A DNA stretch of 27,198 bases from a virus. This document shows positions 7,246 to 14,869 of this stretch, piece after piece. The stretch's first letter is position 1; every line of letters begins with the position of its first letter. The position numbers and the translations under genes were made by a program. The stretch spans positions 1 through 27,198 of IMG/VR virus record IMGVR_UViG_3300009091_000363. The stretch is one strand, 5' to 3'. The notes under the pieces are model-generated. The model had not been told where the DNA came from. It did not search any database and saw only the letters and a list, made by a program, of their open reading frames with translations.

Positions 7246-7772
7246 AATATGTGGATGGAATTAGTAGTTATGAGAGTATAGATAGAATTTATACATATTT
7301 AAAAAATAAAAATAAAAGAAATGCATTTTATTGGATTTTAGGTTATTCATTTGGTTTGAGAGACAGTGATATTCGATCTTTAAAAGTAAAAGATATAAAT
7401 AAAGATATCATAATGTTGATTGAACATAAAAATAATAAACCTATTATTATAAAAAATACAATTAAAAATCAAATTAATGAATATATTAAAAATATGAATG
7501 ATGATGATTATTTATTCCCATCAAGGAAAAAACATATAGTTTCATATATTTCAAGGCAACAAACATATAGGATAATGAAAGATGTACAAATAGCATTGAA
7601 TTTAAAAGAAAACATAGGAACTCATACGTTAAGAAAAACATATGCTAATATAAATTATGATGGTGATATTAAAAAAACAGCTAGATTATTAAATCATTCA
7701 TCAACAAATAATGTTTTAACTTATATAGGAATAAATCCTAAAAAAATTAAGGAGTTGACTATAAATGAATGA
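7242..7772 (+). CDS. Compact tyrosine recombinase (catalytic domain only)
   Basis: A site-specific recombinase of the phage-integrase family, 176 residues long. The full catalytic set is present: Arg40 (GLRDSD), Lys63, His128 and Arg131 (HTLRKT), His152 (LNHSS) and Tyr161 (TYIGI). There is no N-terminal arm-binding or SAM-like core-binding domain, so it is about half the length of a normal integrase and near the size of FimB/FimE-type inversion enzymes. It overlaps the portal gene by 4 bases and the next gene by 8. It is clearly more AT-rich than its neighbours and uses no GCC or GCG alanine codons, which they favour. That points to separate ancestry, but the tight coupling argues for stable residence. 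The target site is not visible. Confidence 0.88.
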   Translation: MKYVDGISSYESIDRIYTYLKNKNKRNAFYWILGYSFGLRDSDIRSLKVKDINKDIIMLIEHKNNKPIIIKNTIKNQINEYIKNMNDDDYLFPSRKKHIVSYISRQQTYRIMKDVQIALNLKENIGTHTLRKTYANINYDGDIKKTARLLNHSSTNNVLTYIGINPKKIKELTINE

Positions 7773-8157
7773 TATAAAATTACCAAAGGAAACCAATGAA
7801 GAATATAAATACAGGTTATTTATAAATGACCTAGTTATCAATGGGATTGGTCCAGCACTAAAAGAAGTTGAAAGGGTGTCATTGGATTTAAACGCCAAAC
7901 CCGACAAATTAATAGATATTTTAAAGCCTGAATTAAAAAACATGGATTGTATTAATATACCTAGAAAATATATTAAAATACATAATTTACTTTGTGAATG
8001 TATCAGGGCTTATATTAAAGGGATAAATTACATGATTGAAGGTAAAACAAAAGCTGATGTTAATGCTTTGTATAAAGCCGGTCAATATATAAAAGAAGGT
8101 AACGCCTGGATGGGTGTTACAAAAACTAGAATGTGGGAGATAATCGATGCAGGATGA
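7765..8157 (+). CDS. Hypothetical head-region protein, 130 aa
   Basis: A helical, soluble 130-residue protein with no recognised family. It starts within the end of the recombinase gene and overlaps the minor capsid gene by 11 bases, so it is probably translated together with the head genes. Position between portal and minor capsid protein suggests a minor head or packaging accessory, but nothing in the sequence proves it. A Cys-containing mid-region (LLCEC) and a C-terminal TRMWEI stretch are its only distinctive features. Confidence 0.6.
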   Translation: MNDIKLPKETNEEYKYRLFINDLVINGIGPALKEVERVSLDLNAKPDKLIDILKPELKNMDCINIPRKYIKIHNLLCECIRAYIKGINYMIEGKTKADVNALYKAGQYIKEGNAWMGVTKTRMWEIIDAG

Positions 8158-9247
8158 TTTAATATACGAGGCTGAGAGTGTTGTATTTGCTATTGGAAAT
8201 ACTTTAGCTTCACAATTAAAATCAAATCTGAATAAAAAAAAGTATGACATGGTAGCAAGAAAAGCCGCTATGGGCTTTGCAATCGGTGGACAAAAATGGA
8301 TTGACAATGATTTGACCGAGGCATATATATCAGGTTTAAAGCGTGTTCCCAAAGGTGGGTCAAAACCCATCAAAAATGGAACATTTTTGGTACATAAAAA
8401 GCCTGATAAAATACCATTATTGCCACGAATAATTGTAGATAAATTCAAAGATTATCCTAATCAAACAAAATTTTACGAAGTCTTCAGGGCCGCGGCTATG
8501 GAGAGTTTAAAAAAACCGACATTGCAGATATTACGGGCGGCCGATGATGTATTTAGACAGGCGTCGATTGAGGTTGGGAGTGTATCATTTCGAGAAAGTG
8601 ATATAGTAACTCGTCGATTGATAAGTCAAAGATTAATGAATAATTACGCCGATCGAGGTTTGCAATGTATTACATATAAAAACGGGGCTAAATATAGCCT
8701 CGATACTTATAGCGAAATGTTAGCCAGGACGTTAATACAAAGGTGTTCTTTACAGGCGTCAATAAATCGGTATTGCGAAAAAGGATGGAATTTAGGGGTC
8801 GTTAGTGCGCATTTCCGCGCTTGTAATTTATGCACGCCATATGAGGGCGTTGTATTAAGTTTAGATGGAATGTCAGACGCTCACGCCTCGATATGGGATG
8901 CTGAAATGCAAGGTCTTTTCCATTCTAATTGTAAACATGATGTTAGTCCTTATTTTGAAGGATTAACAGAGCGAATCATAGCACCTTTGGACCCTGGCGA
9001 AGCGGCATTAGTTAATAAATATGGATATGAGGAAGCTCAGAAAATAGCTTATAAAGCAATGCAACAACAAAGGTATATCGAAAGGCAAATTAGAAAATAT
9101 AAAAGGGAGTCAATGTTCTCTTTGGATGAAGTTAGTCAAAGAAAAGCCGATAAGAAAGTCAAAGACTGGCAAGCTAGACAAAGAGAGCATTTATCAAATA
9201 ATATATATTTACCTCGCAAATATGCGAGAGAAGGAGTAAATTTATGA
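8147..9247 (+). CDS. Minor capsid protein (Phage_min_cap2 / MuF-like)
   Basis: A 366-residue minor head protein, the counterpart of SPP1 gp7, which binds the portal and is present in few copies in the capsid. Family marks lie in the second half: VSAH (219-222), CNLC (226-229), a spacer with SIWDAEMQG, then HSNCKHDVSPYFEG (259-272). The paired Cys and His residues may hold a metal. The C-terminal 80 residues are a basic helical region that could contact DNA. The next gene overlaps its stop by four bases. Confidence 0.82.
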   Translation: MQDDLIYEAESVVFAIGNTLASQLKSNLNKKKYDMVARKAAMGFAIGGQKWIDNDLTEAYISGLKRVPKGGSKPIKNGTFLVHKKPDKIPLLPRIIVDKFKDYPNQTKFYEVFRAAAMESLKKPTLQILRAADDVFRQASIEVGSVSFRESDIVTRRLISQRLMNNYADRGLQCITYKNGAKYSLDTYSEMLARTLIQRCSLQASINRYCEKGWNLGVVSAHFRACNLCTPYEGVVLSLDGMSDAHASIWDAEMQGLFHSNCKHDVSPYFEGLTERIIAPLDPGEAALVNKYGYEEAQKIAYKAMQQQRYIERQIRKYKRESMFSLDEVSQRKADKKVKDWQARQREHLSNNIYLPRKYAREGVNL

Positions 9248-10014
9248 AAAAAATAATAGTTTTAACTATGATAATCTGTTTAACATTATCAATGGGAAGC
9301 TATGGCTATACTAATTTAAACGATGACCATTTTGTAAAATCCGGTAATGTATGTGTTGCATATCATTATCACAATGGTGTTAATGCCGGATGGGAAGTAA
9401 TATTTAATAAATATGTATTGTGGGATGATAGGGAAACATTAAAACCAATTACCCCCAATGACGACAAAGGAACCTGGACAAAATATGATAAGACTTATAA
9501 AGTGAAGTTAACCGATGCGAAACCTAGATATCCCGATGGATTAATATGGGGCTACTGTGTAAAAGTTGACGGAATAAAAGTCACTAAAGGCCAATCTATT
9601 AGTACAAAGGGTTTAACTTGTAAAATTGAAGTAATTGGAAAAGATCAAGGAGGACAAACAATTTACAAGGGATCATGTGATGATGGAATATTAAATGAAA
9701 CTGGCTTTAGTACAATAAATGTTGTTTGTTCAAGTGATGAAAAAAGAAACCCACCTCTATTTTATGTTTTCGATTTCAAGACTTGTCATGAAATTATCTT
9801 TGATGATTCATATACACCATTGACACCTATACCAAGCCCAACCGACACCATAAGTCCATCGGTAACCGATATCCCCACGGATGCGCCAACTAATAATGGT
9901 AATACACTTCCAAAAACTGGAGAATCTAATAATATGACATTGCCTATTTTAGGTTTAATTATAGTTATTGCCGGGGCTGGTTTGGGTGTGTTTAAATTGA
10001 AACATAGAAATTAA
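9244..10014 (+). CDS. LPXTG cell-wall-anchored surface protein
   Basis: A 256-residue exported protein. It has a signal peptide (MKK, then a hydrophobic core to about residue 18), an extracellular domain with several Cys, a Pro/Thr/Ser-rich stalk (about 195-219) and a complete sorting signal: LPKTGE (222-227), a hydrophobic segment (about 233-250) and the basic tail KLKHRN. Host sortase would cut after Thr and link the protein to peptidoglycan. The extracellular domain is not recognised. Such a gene among head genes is unusual. It shares ATGA overlap with the minor capsid gene and ends before a strong terminator, so it should be made with late genes. A role in blocking adsorption or changing the host surface is inference. 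Confidence 0.85.
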   Translation: MKKIIVLTMIICLTLSMGSYGYTNLNDDHFVKSGNVCVAYHYHNGVNAGWEVIFNKYVLWDDRETLKPITPNDDKGTWTKYDKTYKVKLTDAKPRYPDGLIWGYCVKVDGIKVTKGQSISTKGLTCKIEVIGKDQGGQTIYKGSCDDGILNETGFSTINVVCSSDEKRNPPLFYVFDFKTCHEIIFDDSYTPLTPIPSPTDTISPSVTDIPTDAPTNNGNTLPKTGESNNMTLPILGLIIVIAGAGLGVFKLKHRN

Positions 10015-10025
10015 ATTTTAATATC

Positions 10026-10055
10026 AAAACCCCATTTATTAATGGGGTTTTTTTT
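10026..10055 (+). terminator. Strong intrinsic terminator
   Basis: AAAACCCCATT (10026-10036) pairs perfectly with AATGGGGTTTT (10041-10051) around a TATT loop, followed by more T to 10055. It sits just after the LPXTG gene and just before the sugar cassette. It would end or reduce transcription of the packaging and portal operon and separates it from the glycan genes. The A-run on the left makes it potentially bidirectional. Confidence 0.9.
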
Positions 10056-10067
10056 AATATGTTTTTA

Positions 10068-10076
10068 TGGTATATT
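10068..10076 (+). promoter_or_regulatory. Possible extended -10 promoter of the glycan cassette
   Basis: TGG directly followed by TATATT gives an extended -10 element between the terminator and the first cassette gene. No good -35 box is visible 17 bases upstream, where there is only a T-run. A start here would give a short leader with the ribosome binding site ACGGAGG (10095-10101). The location is right for a cassette promoter, but the match is modest. Confidence 0.4.
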
Positions 10077-10106
10077 GTTATAAAGTTATTAAATACGGAG
10101 GTTACG

Positions 10107-11078
10107 ATGTTAAATAAAAAATGGTTAATTGTTGGTGGGACCGGGTCATTTGGTCAAGAAATTATAAAACAAATCTTTGAAAAATATGAACCTAAAAAAA
10201 TCTATGTTTATTCCAGGGACGAATATAAGCAACATTTAATGAATAATAAATTTAAAAAAGATCCTTCAGAACTCCAATTTTTTATTGGTGATGTAAGGGA
10301 CTTAGAACGTCTTAAGATGGCCACGGATGGCATTGACTATATAATTCATACCGCGGCTTTAAAACATGTACCATCTTGCGAATATAATCCATTTGAGGCT
10401 ATCAAAACAAATGTTTTAGGAAGCCAAAATGTAATCCAGGCGGCACTTTATAATAATGTAAAAAAAGTAATTGCATTATCTACTGATAAGGCCGTGAATC
10501 CAATGAATTTATATGGTGCTACTAAACTTTGCATGGAAAAACTAATTATAGGTGGGAATGCCTATGTTGGAAATAAGGATATTAAATTTTCGATATGTAG
10601 ATATGGGAATGTTATTGGTTCTCGTGGGTCTGTAGTGCAAACTTTCAAGAAACAAAGGCGTGTAGGTACTATTTCGATAACAAATCCTGAAATGACGCGT
10701 TTTTGGATTAGCTTAAAAAATGCCGCTGAATTTGTATTAAATTCTTTGGGTGTCATGCAAGGCGGGGAAATCTTTGTGCCAAAGATGCCGTCAATGAAAA
10801 TTACGGATTTGGCCGAGTGTATCGCCCCTGATGCTCTGATAAAAGTTATTGGGGTAAGGCCTGGCGAGAAAATCCATGAAATGTTGATTGCAAAAGATGA
10901 TCGAATTTTAATGGAAGCTAAGAATTTCTATATTATTGAGAATAATTATCACTGGAATAATAAAGGCCCTTATGATTATGATTGTGAAGAAATAGAAAAC
11001 TTTGATTATACATCGAACACCAATGATAAATGGTTAACAGTCGAAGAAATGCGAGGATTATTAAATGATATCTTATAG
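10107..11078 (+). CDS. pseB: UDP-GlcNAc 4,6-dehydratase, inverting (PseB-like)
   Basis: This enzyme converts UDP-GlcNAc to UDP-2-acetamido-2,6-dideoxy-L-arabino-hexos-4-ulose, the first step to pseudaminic acid. It has the NAD(P) motif GGTGSFG (10-16) and the dehydratase signature with Asp127, Lys128 and Tyr136. Their spacing is the same as the catalytic Asp, Lys and Tyr of Helicobacter FlaA1. RPGEKIHE follows in the last third, also typical. At 323 residues it has normal length. I chose the ATG at 10107 because ACGGAGG lies just before it; an upstream Met at 10059 would sit in the terminator trailer. It overlaps the next gene by 14 bases and opens the glycan cassette. Confidence 0.9.
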   Translation: MLNKKWLIVGGTGSFGQEIIKQIFEKYEPKKIYVYSRDEYKQHLMNNKFKKDPSELQFFIGDVRDLERLKMATDGIDYIIHTAALKHVPSCEYNPFEAIKTNVLGSQNVIQAALYNNVKKVIALSTDKAVNPMNLYGATKLCMEKLIIGGNAYVGNKDIKFSICRYGNVIGSRGSVVQTFKKQRRVGTISITNPEMTRFWISLKNAAEFVLNSLGVMQGGEIFVPKMPSMKITDLAECIAPDALIKVIGVRPGEKIHEMLIAKDDRILMEAKNFYIIENNYHWNNKGPYDYDCEEIENFDYTSNTNDKWLTVEEMRGLLNDIL

Positions 11079-12081
11079 TAGGCAAGCAATAAACGATGAT
11101 GATGTAAAAGCGATTAGTGAAGTATTAAAAGATGATTTCTTAACTACAGGCCCTAAGATTGAAGAGTTTGAACAAGCTCTTTGTAATTATTCGGGTTCTA
11201 AATTTTGCAGGGTGTTAAGTTCAGGCACGGCGGCGTTACACGCGGCTATGTTCGCAATTGATCTAAAACCAGGCGACGAGGTAATTATTCCTACAATGAC
11301 TTTTGTGGCCACTGCAAATTGTGTAAGATATATGCATGGAACAGTCGTTCTATGTGACGTCGATGACAGTCTATGCATTGATCCTGAAAAAATTGAGAAT
11401 TTAATTACCCCGAAGACGAAGGCTGTTATTTGTGTAGATTATGCCGGTCAAGCCTGTAATTATCCACGAATAAAGGATATATGCGGCTTACATAATTTAT
11501 TCTTGATATCGGATGCTTGTCATAGTATGCAAGTAGACCCAAGGGCTGATATAACATGTTTTAGTTTTCATCCAGTTAAACATATAACTACTGGCGAAGG
11601 TGGGGCATGTCTCACAGATCACTATATATTTAATTTAATGATACAATCATTTAGAAATCATGGTAGAGTTGATAATAACACGACACACCTTGGATATAAC
11701 TATAGAATGAATGATATTCAAGCGGCTTTAGGGATATCTCAATTAAAAAGGATTAAACAGAAGTTGAATGAAAGATCGAAGATTGCTAAGAAATATGATG
11801 AACATTTTGAAACAATTGAACATAAACGGCAACATACATATCATTTATATGTAATCAAGGTTGATAACCGTGATGTTGTAATGGGATACTTGAAATACAA
11901 GGGAATAGGGTGTCAGATACATTACAAACCTATCTATGATTTACACTATTACGAAGGCTTAAGGGGTAATTTTGAGAATACCGAAAAATTAAAAGATAAA
12001 ATTCTTAGTATTCCTTTATATCCTGGTCTATCTGAGAATGAACAAGAATACATTATAAGGGAGATAAAACAATGGAAATAA
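11065..12081 (+). CDS. pseC: PLP-dependent sugar aminotransferase (PseC-like, DegT family)
   Basis: This enzyme would transfer an amino group to C4 of the PseB product. It starts ISYSRQAINDDDVKA and DFLTTGP, close to PseC proteins. Cofactor residues are visible: Asp150 in ISDACHS and the Schiff-base Lys172 in SFHPVKHITTGEGG. The length of 338 residues is a little short for the family, mainly because the loop between the Asp and the Lys is trimmed. Trimming recurs elsewhere in this cassette. It overlaps PseB and the NeuB-like gene, so the three are probably made together. Confidence 0.88.
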   Translation: MISYSRQAINDDDVKAISEVLKDDFLTTGPKIEEFEQALCNYSGSKFCRVLSSGTAALHAAMFAIDLKPGDEVIIPTMTFVATANCVRYMHGTVVLCDVDDSLCIDPEKIENLITPKTKAVICVDYAGQACNYPRIKDICGLHNLFLISDACHSMQVDPRADITCFSFHPVKHITTGEGGACLTDHYIFNLMIQSFRNHGRVDNNTTHLGYNYRMNDIQAALGISQLKRIKQKLNERSKIAKKYDEHFETIEHKRQHTYHLYVIKVDNRDVVMGYLKYKGIGCQIHYKPIYDLHYYEGLRGNFENTEKLKDKILSIPLYPGLSENEQEYIIREIKQWK

Positions 12082-12692
12082 TATTGGATTTTGGCTCTGG
12101 AAATACTTCCCAGAACGATTTAAAATATATTAAAAAAATGTATGATGAATTGAAAAAAGTTGATAATGGAAAACATAAGATAATCGTTAAATGGCAACTT
12201 TTCAAAGATGATGGAATTAATATCCCATTGAATCCTAACTCATTTAATTATGCCTATAATTATGGGCGTCAACTAGGTTATGAAGTGACAAGTTCGGTTA
12301 ATGACATAGAATCAATGAAATATCTAACTCAATTTGATATCCCTTTTGTAAAAATATCAAATAACCATGCTAGATATTTTTTAATTGATTTAATACCCCC
12401 TAAATTCAAGGTGTATGTATCGGGTATCTTTATGAATCCAAGACCTAACATGGTGGTATTTAATTGTATAAGTAAATATCCGGCCAGTGTTGAGGATTAC
12501 GAAAATAAATTTGATTATTTTGAGAATATCAGTGATCACACGGATAATTTTGAATTATATAAAAAATATAAACCAAAACGCATTGAATGGCATTATAGAT
12601 TATTGGATTCGACCGGGCTTGATTCTGGTAGTTTTGCCAGGACGCCCGAACAATTACAGGAGGTGATTTTTAGTGAAAACAATATTGATTGA
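12072..12692 (+). CDS. Compact NeuB/PseI-like nonulosonate synthase
   Basis: NeuB-family enzymes condense PEP with an amino sugar to make sialic-acid-like nonulosonates such as pseudaminic acid. Landmarks are present in the right order: IVKWQ (38-42), TSS (73-75), VKIS (93-96), NCISKYP (131-137), SDHT (154-157) and IEWHY (171-175). His156 and His174 would be the metal-binding pair. At 206 residues it is far shorter than the usual 340-350. The C-terminal SAF (antifreeze-like) domain is absent and the barrel is trimmed. It overlaps both neighbours and shows no frameshift, so it is an intact short form rather than debris. Whether it works alone is unknown. Confidence 0.75.
   Translation: MEIILDFGSGNTSQNDLKYIKKMYDELKKVDNGKHKIIVKWQLFKDDGINIPLNPNSFNYAYNYGRQLGYEVTSSVNDIESMKYLTQFDIPFVKISNNHARYFLIDLIPPKFKVYVSGIFMNPRPNMVVFNCISKYPASVEDYENKFDYFENISDHTDNFELYKKYKPKRIEWHYRLLDSTGLDSGSFARTPEQLQEVIFSENNID
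12658..12667 (+). promoter_or_regulatory. Near-perfect Shine-Dalgarno deciding a GTG start
   Basis: AGGAGGTGAT is complementary to the 3' end of 16S rRNA over its whole length and lies five bases before the GTG at 12673. It supports GTG as the true start of the HAD gene inside the end of the NeuB-like gene and predicts strong translation. Confidence 0.8.
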
Positions 12693-13017
12693 TTTCGACG
12701 GGGTAATACATACTTATAAATCAGGATGGAAAGGGATTGAAATTATCCCTGATGGTCCAGTCTCTGGAATCAAAGAAATGATTGACGAATTGAGAGAACA
12801 AGATTATATTGTGACGGTTTTTTCAACTCGATGTTGTGAGGAAAAAGGAATCGAAGCAATGAAAGGCTGGTTAAACCAATATAAAATAAAGGTTGATGGG
12901 TTTACCGCGGTTAAAGTACCGGCTTACCTTACAATTGACGATAGGGCAATATGTTTCAATGGTGACCCTGGGAAAACATTGGAAGAAATAAGGAGGTTTA
13001 AGACATGGCAGAATTAG
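12673..13017 (+). CDS. Small HAD-superfamily hydrolase
   Basis: A 114-residue HAD-fold protein with motif I LIDFDGVIH (4-12; nucleophile Asp7, acid Asp9), a motif II-like VTVFSTR (47-53) and an acidic motif near the end (LTIDDRAI). It lacks a cap domain and is as small as phage-type phosphatases. It could dephosphorylate a sugar phosphate made by the neighbouring synthase, as Neu5Ac-9-phosphate phosphatase does elsewhere, or stand in for a missing step of the pathway. Both ideas are inference. The GTG start is supported by a near-perfect ribosome binding site, and it overlaps the genes on both sides. Confidence 0.72.
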   Translation: MKTILIDFDGVIHTYKSGWKGIEIIPDGPVSGIKEMIDELREQDYIVTVFSTRCCEEKGIEAMKGWLNQYKIKVDGFTAVKVPAYLTIDDRAICFNGDPGKTLEEIRRFKTWQN

Positions 13018-13190
13018 ACTTAAGTGGATTTTTAGAAACTATTGAAAATAGTATTACTGAGGAATTTAAAAAACGATATGCTGAATTAATCAAAGCGGCC
13101 GAAGATCAAAAAGAATATCAACGAGGCCTATATAATGGATTAGAATTGGCATGTAGCATAATTCAAAAAAGGGAGGCCGTTTATAAATGA
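13005..13190 (+). CDS. Small hypothetical protein, 61 aa
   Basis: A 61-residue acidic, helical protein, probably a coiled coil, with no recognised domain. It overlaps the HAD gene by 13 bases and the cytidylyltransferase by 4 bases (ATGA), so it is part of the cassette and likely expressed. It could be a small partner protein of one of its neighbours. GGAGG at 12991-12995 precedes its start. Confidence 0.6.
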   Translation: MAELDLSGFLETIENSITEEFKKRYAELIKAAEDQKEYQRGLYNGLELACSIIQKREAVYK

Positions 13191-13816
13191 ATTTTTTATG
13201 TATAATCGCGGCTCGAATGACATCTTCCAGATTTCCCGGTAAATGTATGAAAGAAATATGTGGTATTCCTATGACGGAATGGGTTTTAAGAGCGGCCAAT
13301 AAAAGTTTATATATCGACAAGGCCGTTATTGGAATTACTAATGAAGTTAGTAATATCCCTATTAAAAATTATTTTAAATCTGAGGATGTCGAGGAAATAG
13401 AATGTAAATCTGAGGATGTATTGAGTCGGTTTTATCATATTGCGTGTAAATATGAGTCTAAAAATATTGTAAGGATAACAAGTGATTGTCCACTTTTATA
13501 TTTTTATCCAGACATCATTGACACAACTATAGCCTCCCATATTGTAAAACAAAATGATTACACATGGAACAGGGGTAATTTTGGGACTTGTTCGGGTCTT
13601 GATGTTGAAGTGTTTACATTTAATACTTTAATAAAAACATATGACAAAGCCACCGGGTCGGATCGGGAACATGTTTGCCCTTATATGCGAAATCACGATA
13701 AATTTAAATTTGGTGAAGTTACTTTTTATGACGTTTTTAATCAAAAATGGTCCGTGGATACTTTAGACGATCTTGAAAAAATCCAGGATGCATTTAATTT
13801 TTTAAGGAGAAAATGA
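13187..13816 (+). CDS. CMP-nonulosonate cytidylyltransferase (SpsF/PseF-like)
   Basis: This 209-residue nucleotidyltransferase would activate the nonulosonate with CTP. It shows the SpsF-type signature: IIAARMTSSRFPGK (6-19) at the nucleotide site, then SEDVLSR, VRITSDCPLL, GLDVEVF, SDREHVCPY and WSVDTLDD in order. SpsF proteins occur in Bacillus and clostridial pathways for spore-coat and flagellar sugars. The substrate is probably the product of the NeuB-like enzyme upstream. Length and motif order are normal for the family. The next gene starts one base after its stop. Confidence 0.82.
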   Translation: MNFLCIIAARMTSSRFPGKCMKEICGIPMTEWVLRAANKSLYIDKAVIGITNEVSNIPIKNYFKSEDVEEIECKSEDVLSRFYHIACKYESKNIVRITSDCPLLYFYPDIIDTTIASHIVKQNDYTWNRGNFGTCSGLDVEVFTFNTLIKTYDKATGSDREHVCPYMRNHDKFKFGEVTFYDVFNQKWSVDTLDDLEKIQDAFNFLRRK

Positions 13817-13817
13817 A

Positions 13818-14390
13818 ATGAGATATCAAGAGGAATTATGGAAAGGGAAGTTAGGGGATAATTACACTGATGATAACGACCGGGAAAGATATGTTCAATA
13901 TAAAATCGATATATTCAGGGGTATTTTAGATAAAAAATTTAATATAAACAGTGTACTTGAATATGGGGCGAATATAGGCCTAAATATTCCCGCGATTAAA
14001 CAATGTTGTCCTAAAGCCACATACTATGGTGTAGAAATAAACAAAAAGGCCTATGATAAACTAAAAAGATCATGTACGGCCTGGAATCAATCTATATTTG
14101 ATAAATTAGATCTTAAAGCCGATTTAGTATTTACATATGGCTTACTTATTCATATATCCCCTGATGATTTAAACGAGGCCTACAAGGTTTTATATGAGCA
14201 TAGCAATAAATATATATTACTTATAGAACACATCAGTAAACACCCTTTTACAGTCGTATATCGTGAAAGGGAAAACGCCTTTTTTAAAGGTGATTTCATA
14301 AATGATTTTCAAAAATTGTACAATTTAAAAATGATAAAATCTGGAAAAGTCAGGGGCGATTTAATATGGGCGTTACTCTCGAAGTCTTAA
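13818..14390 (+). CDS. Pseudaminic-acid-associated methylase-like SAM methyltransferase
   Basis: A 190-residue class I methyltransferase. It begins with QEELWKGKLGDNY, as do methylases found in pseudaminic acid clusters, and has the SAM-site strand VLEYGANIGLNI (46-57), close to the ELGxNxGxN form of that group. GLLIHISPDD follows in mid-protein. It may methylate the sugar or a late intermediate; the exact target of this family is not settled. It has one base of space from the cytidylyltransferase and overlaps the acetyltransferase by 25 bases. Confidence 0.72.
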   Translation: MRYQEELWKGKLGDNYTDDNDRERYVQYKIDIFRGILDKKFNINSVLEYGANIGLNIPAIKQCCPKATYYGVEINKKAYDKLKRSCTAWNQSIFDKLDLKADLVFTYGLLIHISPDDLNEAYKVLYEHSNKYILLIEHISKHPFTVVYRERENAFFKGDFINDFQKLYNLKMIKSGKVRGDLIWALLSKS

Positions 14391-14869
14391 ACAAAGAGGA
14401 TTTAGAGTATATCAGAATTGAGAAAAATAAAATTAAGGGAAGTTGGAGAACTCCATTTTTATTAACTAGAGAAATGCAAGAAAATTATTATAATGATGTT
14501 GTATCTAATAGAAATTCTAATAATAGGATATTTGGAATTTGTGCCGATGGAAAATTAGTAGGAACGACCGGGATTTCACACATAGAATGGGAAAATAGAC
14601 TTGGAGAAATAACCATGTTTGTAATACAAACCGGTAAAGGTTACGGAAAAGAGGCATTAAAATTAATCCTGGATTATGCTTTTGACGAATTGAATTTAGA
14701 AAATGTATATGGTGAATGCTATGAATGCAACAATTCAATTGATTTTTGGAAAAAAATGAATCCATCATATATGACAATTTTACCGGCCCGGAAATATTAC
14801 GGTGGATATTATTGGAGTTCCTTGTATTTCAGTTTTAACAAGGAGGGTTACAATGAAAATAATGATTAG
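14366..14869 (+). CDS. GNAT N-acetyltransferase (PseH-like)
   Basis: A 167-residue GNAT-fold protein with the acetyl-CoA pyrophosphate loop QTGKGYGKEA (88-97), a preceding GEITMFV strand and a C-terminal W-K-K-M helix. In the pseudaminic acid route PseH acetylates the 4-amino group made by PseC, and that is the likeliest role here. Other amino-sugar acyltransferases are possible. It sits between the methylase and an ATP-grasp gene and overlaps both reading frames at the edges. Length is normal for single-domain PseH. Confidence 0.75.
   Translation: MGVTLEVLNKEDLEYIRIEKNKIKGSWRTPFLLTREMQENYYNDVVSNRNSNNRIFGICADGKLVGTTGISHIEWENRLGEITMFVIQTGKGYGKEALKLILDYAFDELNLENVYGECYECNNSIDFWKKMNPSYMTILPARKYYGGYYWSSLYFSFNKEGYNENND

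Noticed and set aside
7200-7800. Attachment (att) site or inverted repeats around the small recombinase
   Set aside because: No convincing repeat pair was found around the gene; the flanks are coding sequence of its overlapping neighbours.
7987-8448. 153-residue minus-strand frame
   Set aside because: It lies over the end of one + strand gene and the start of the minor capsid gene, has no good ribosome binding site and reads like a reverse shadow.
10059-10106. Longer PseB start at 10059
   Set aside because: It falls in the trailer of the terminator and lacks a ribosome binding site, while 10107 has ACGGAGG before it.
12072-12692. Idea that the short NeuB-like gene is a broken pseudogene
   Set aside because: Motifs run in order to the C-terminal part of the barrel in one frame and both ends overlap intact neighbours, so a frameshift or deletion after insertion is not needed.
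14802-14852. Longer ATP-grasp start at 14802
   Set aside because: It would add unconserved residues within the acetyltransferase gene, while AGGAGGG sits directly before 14853.
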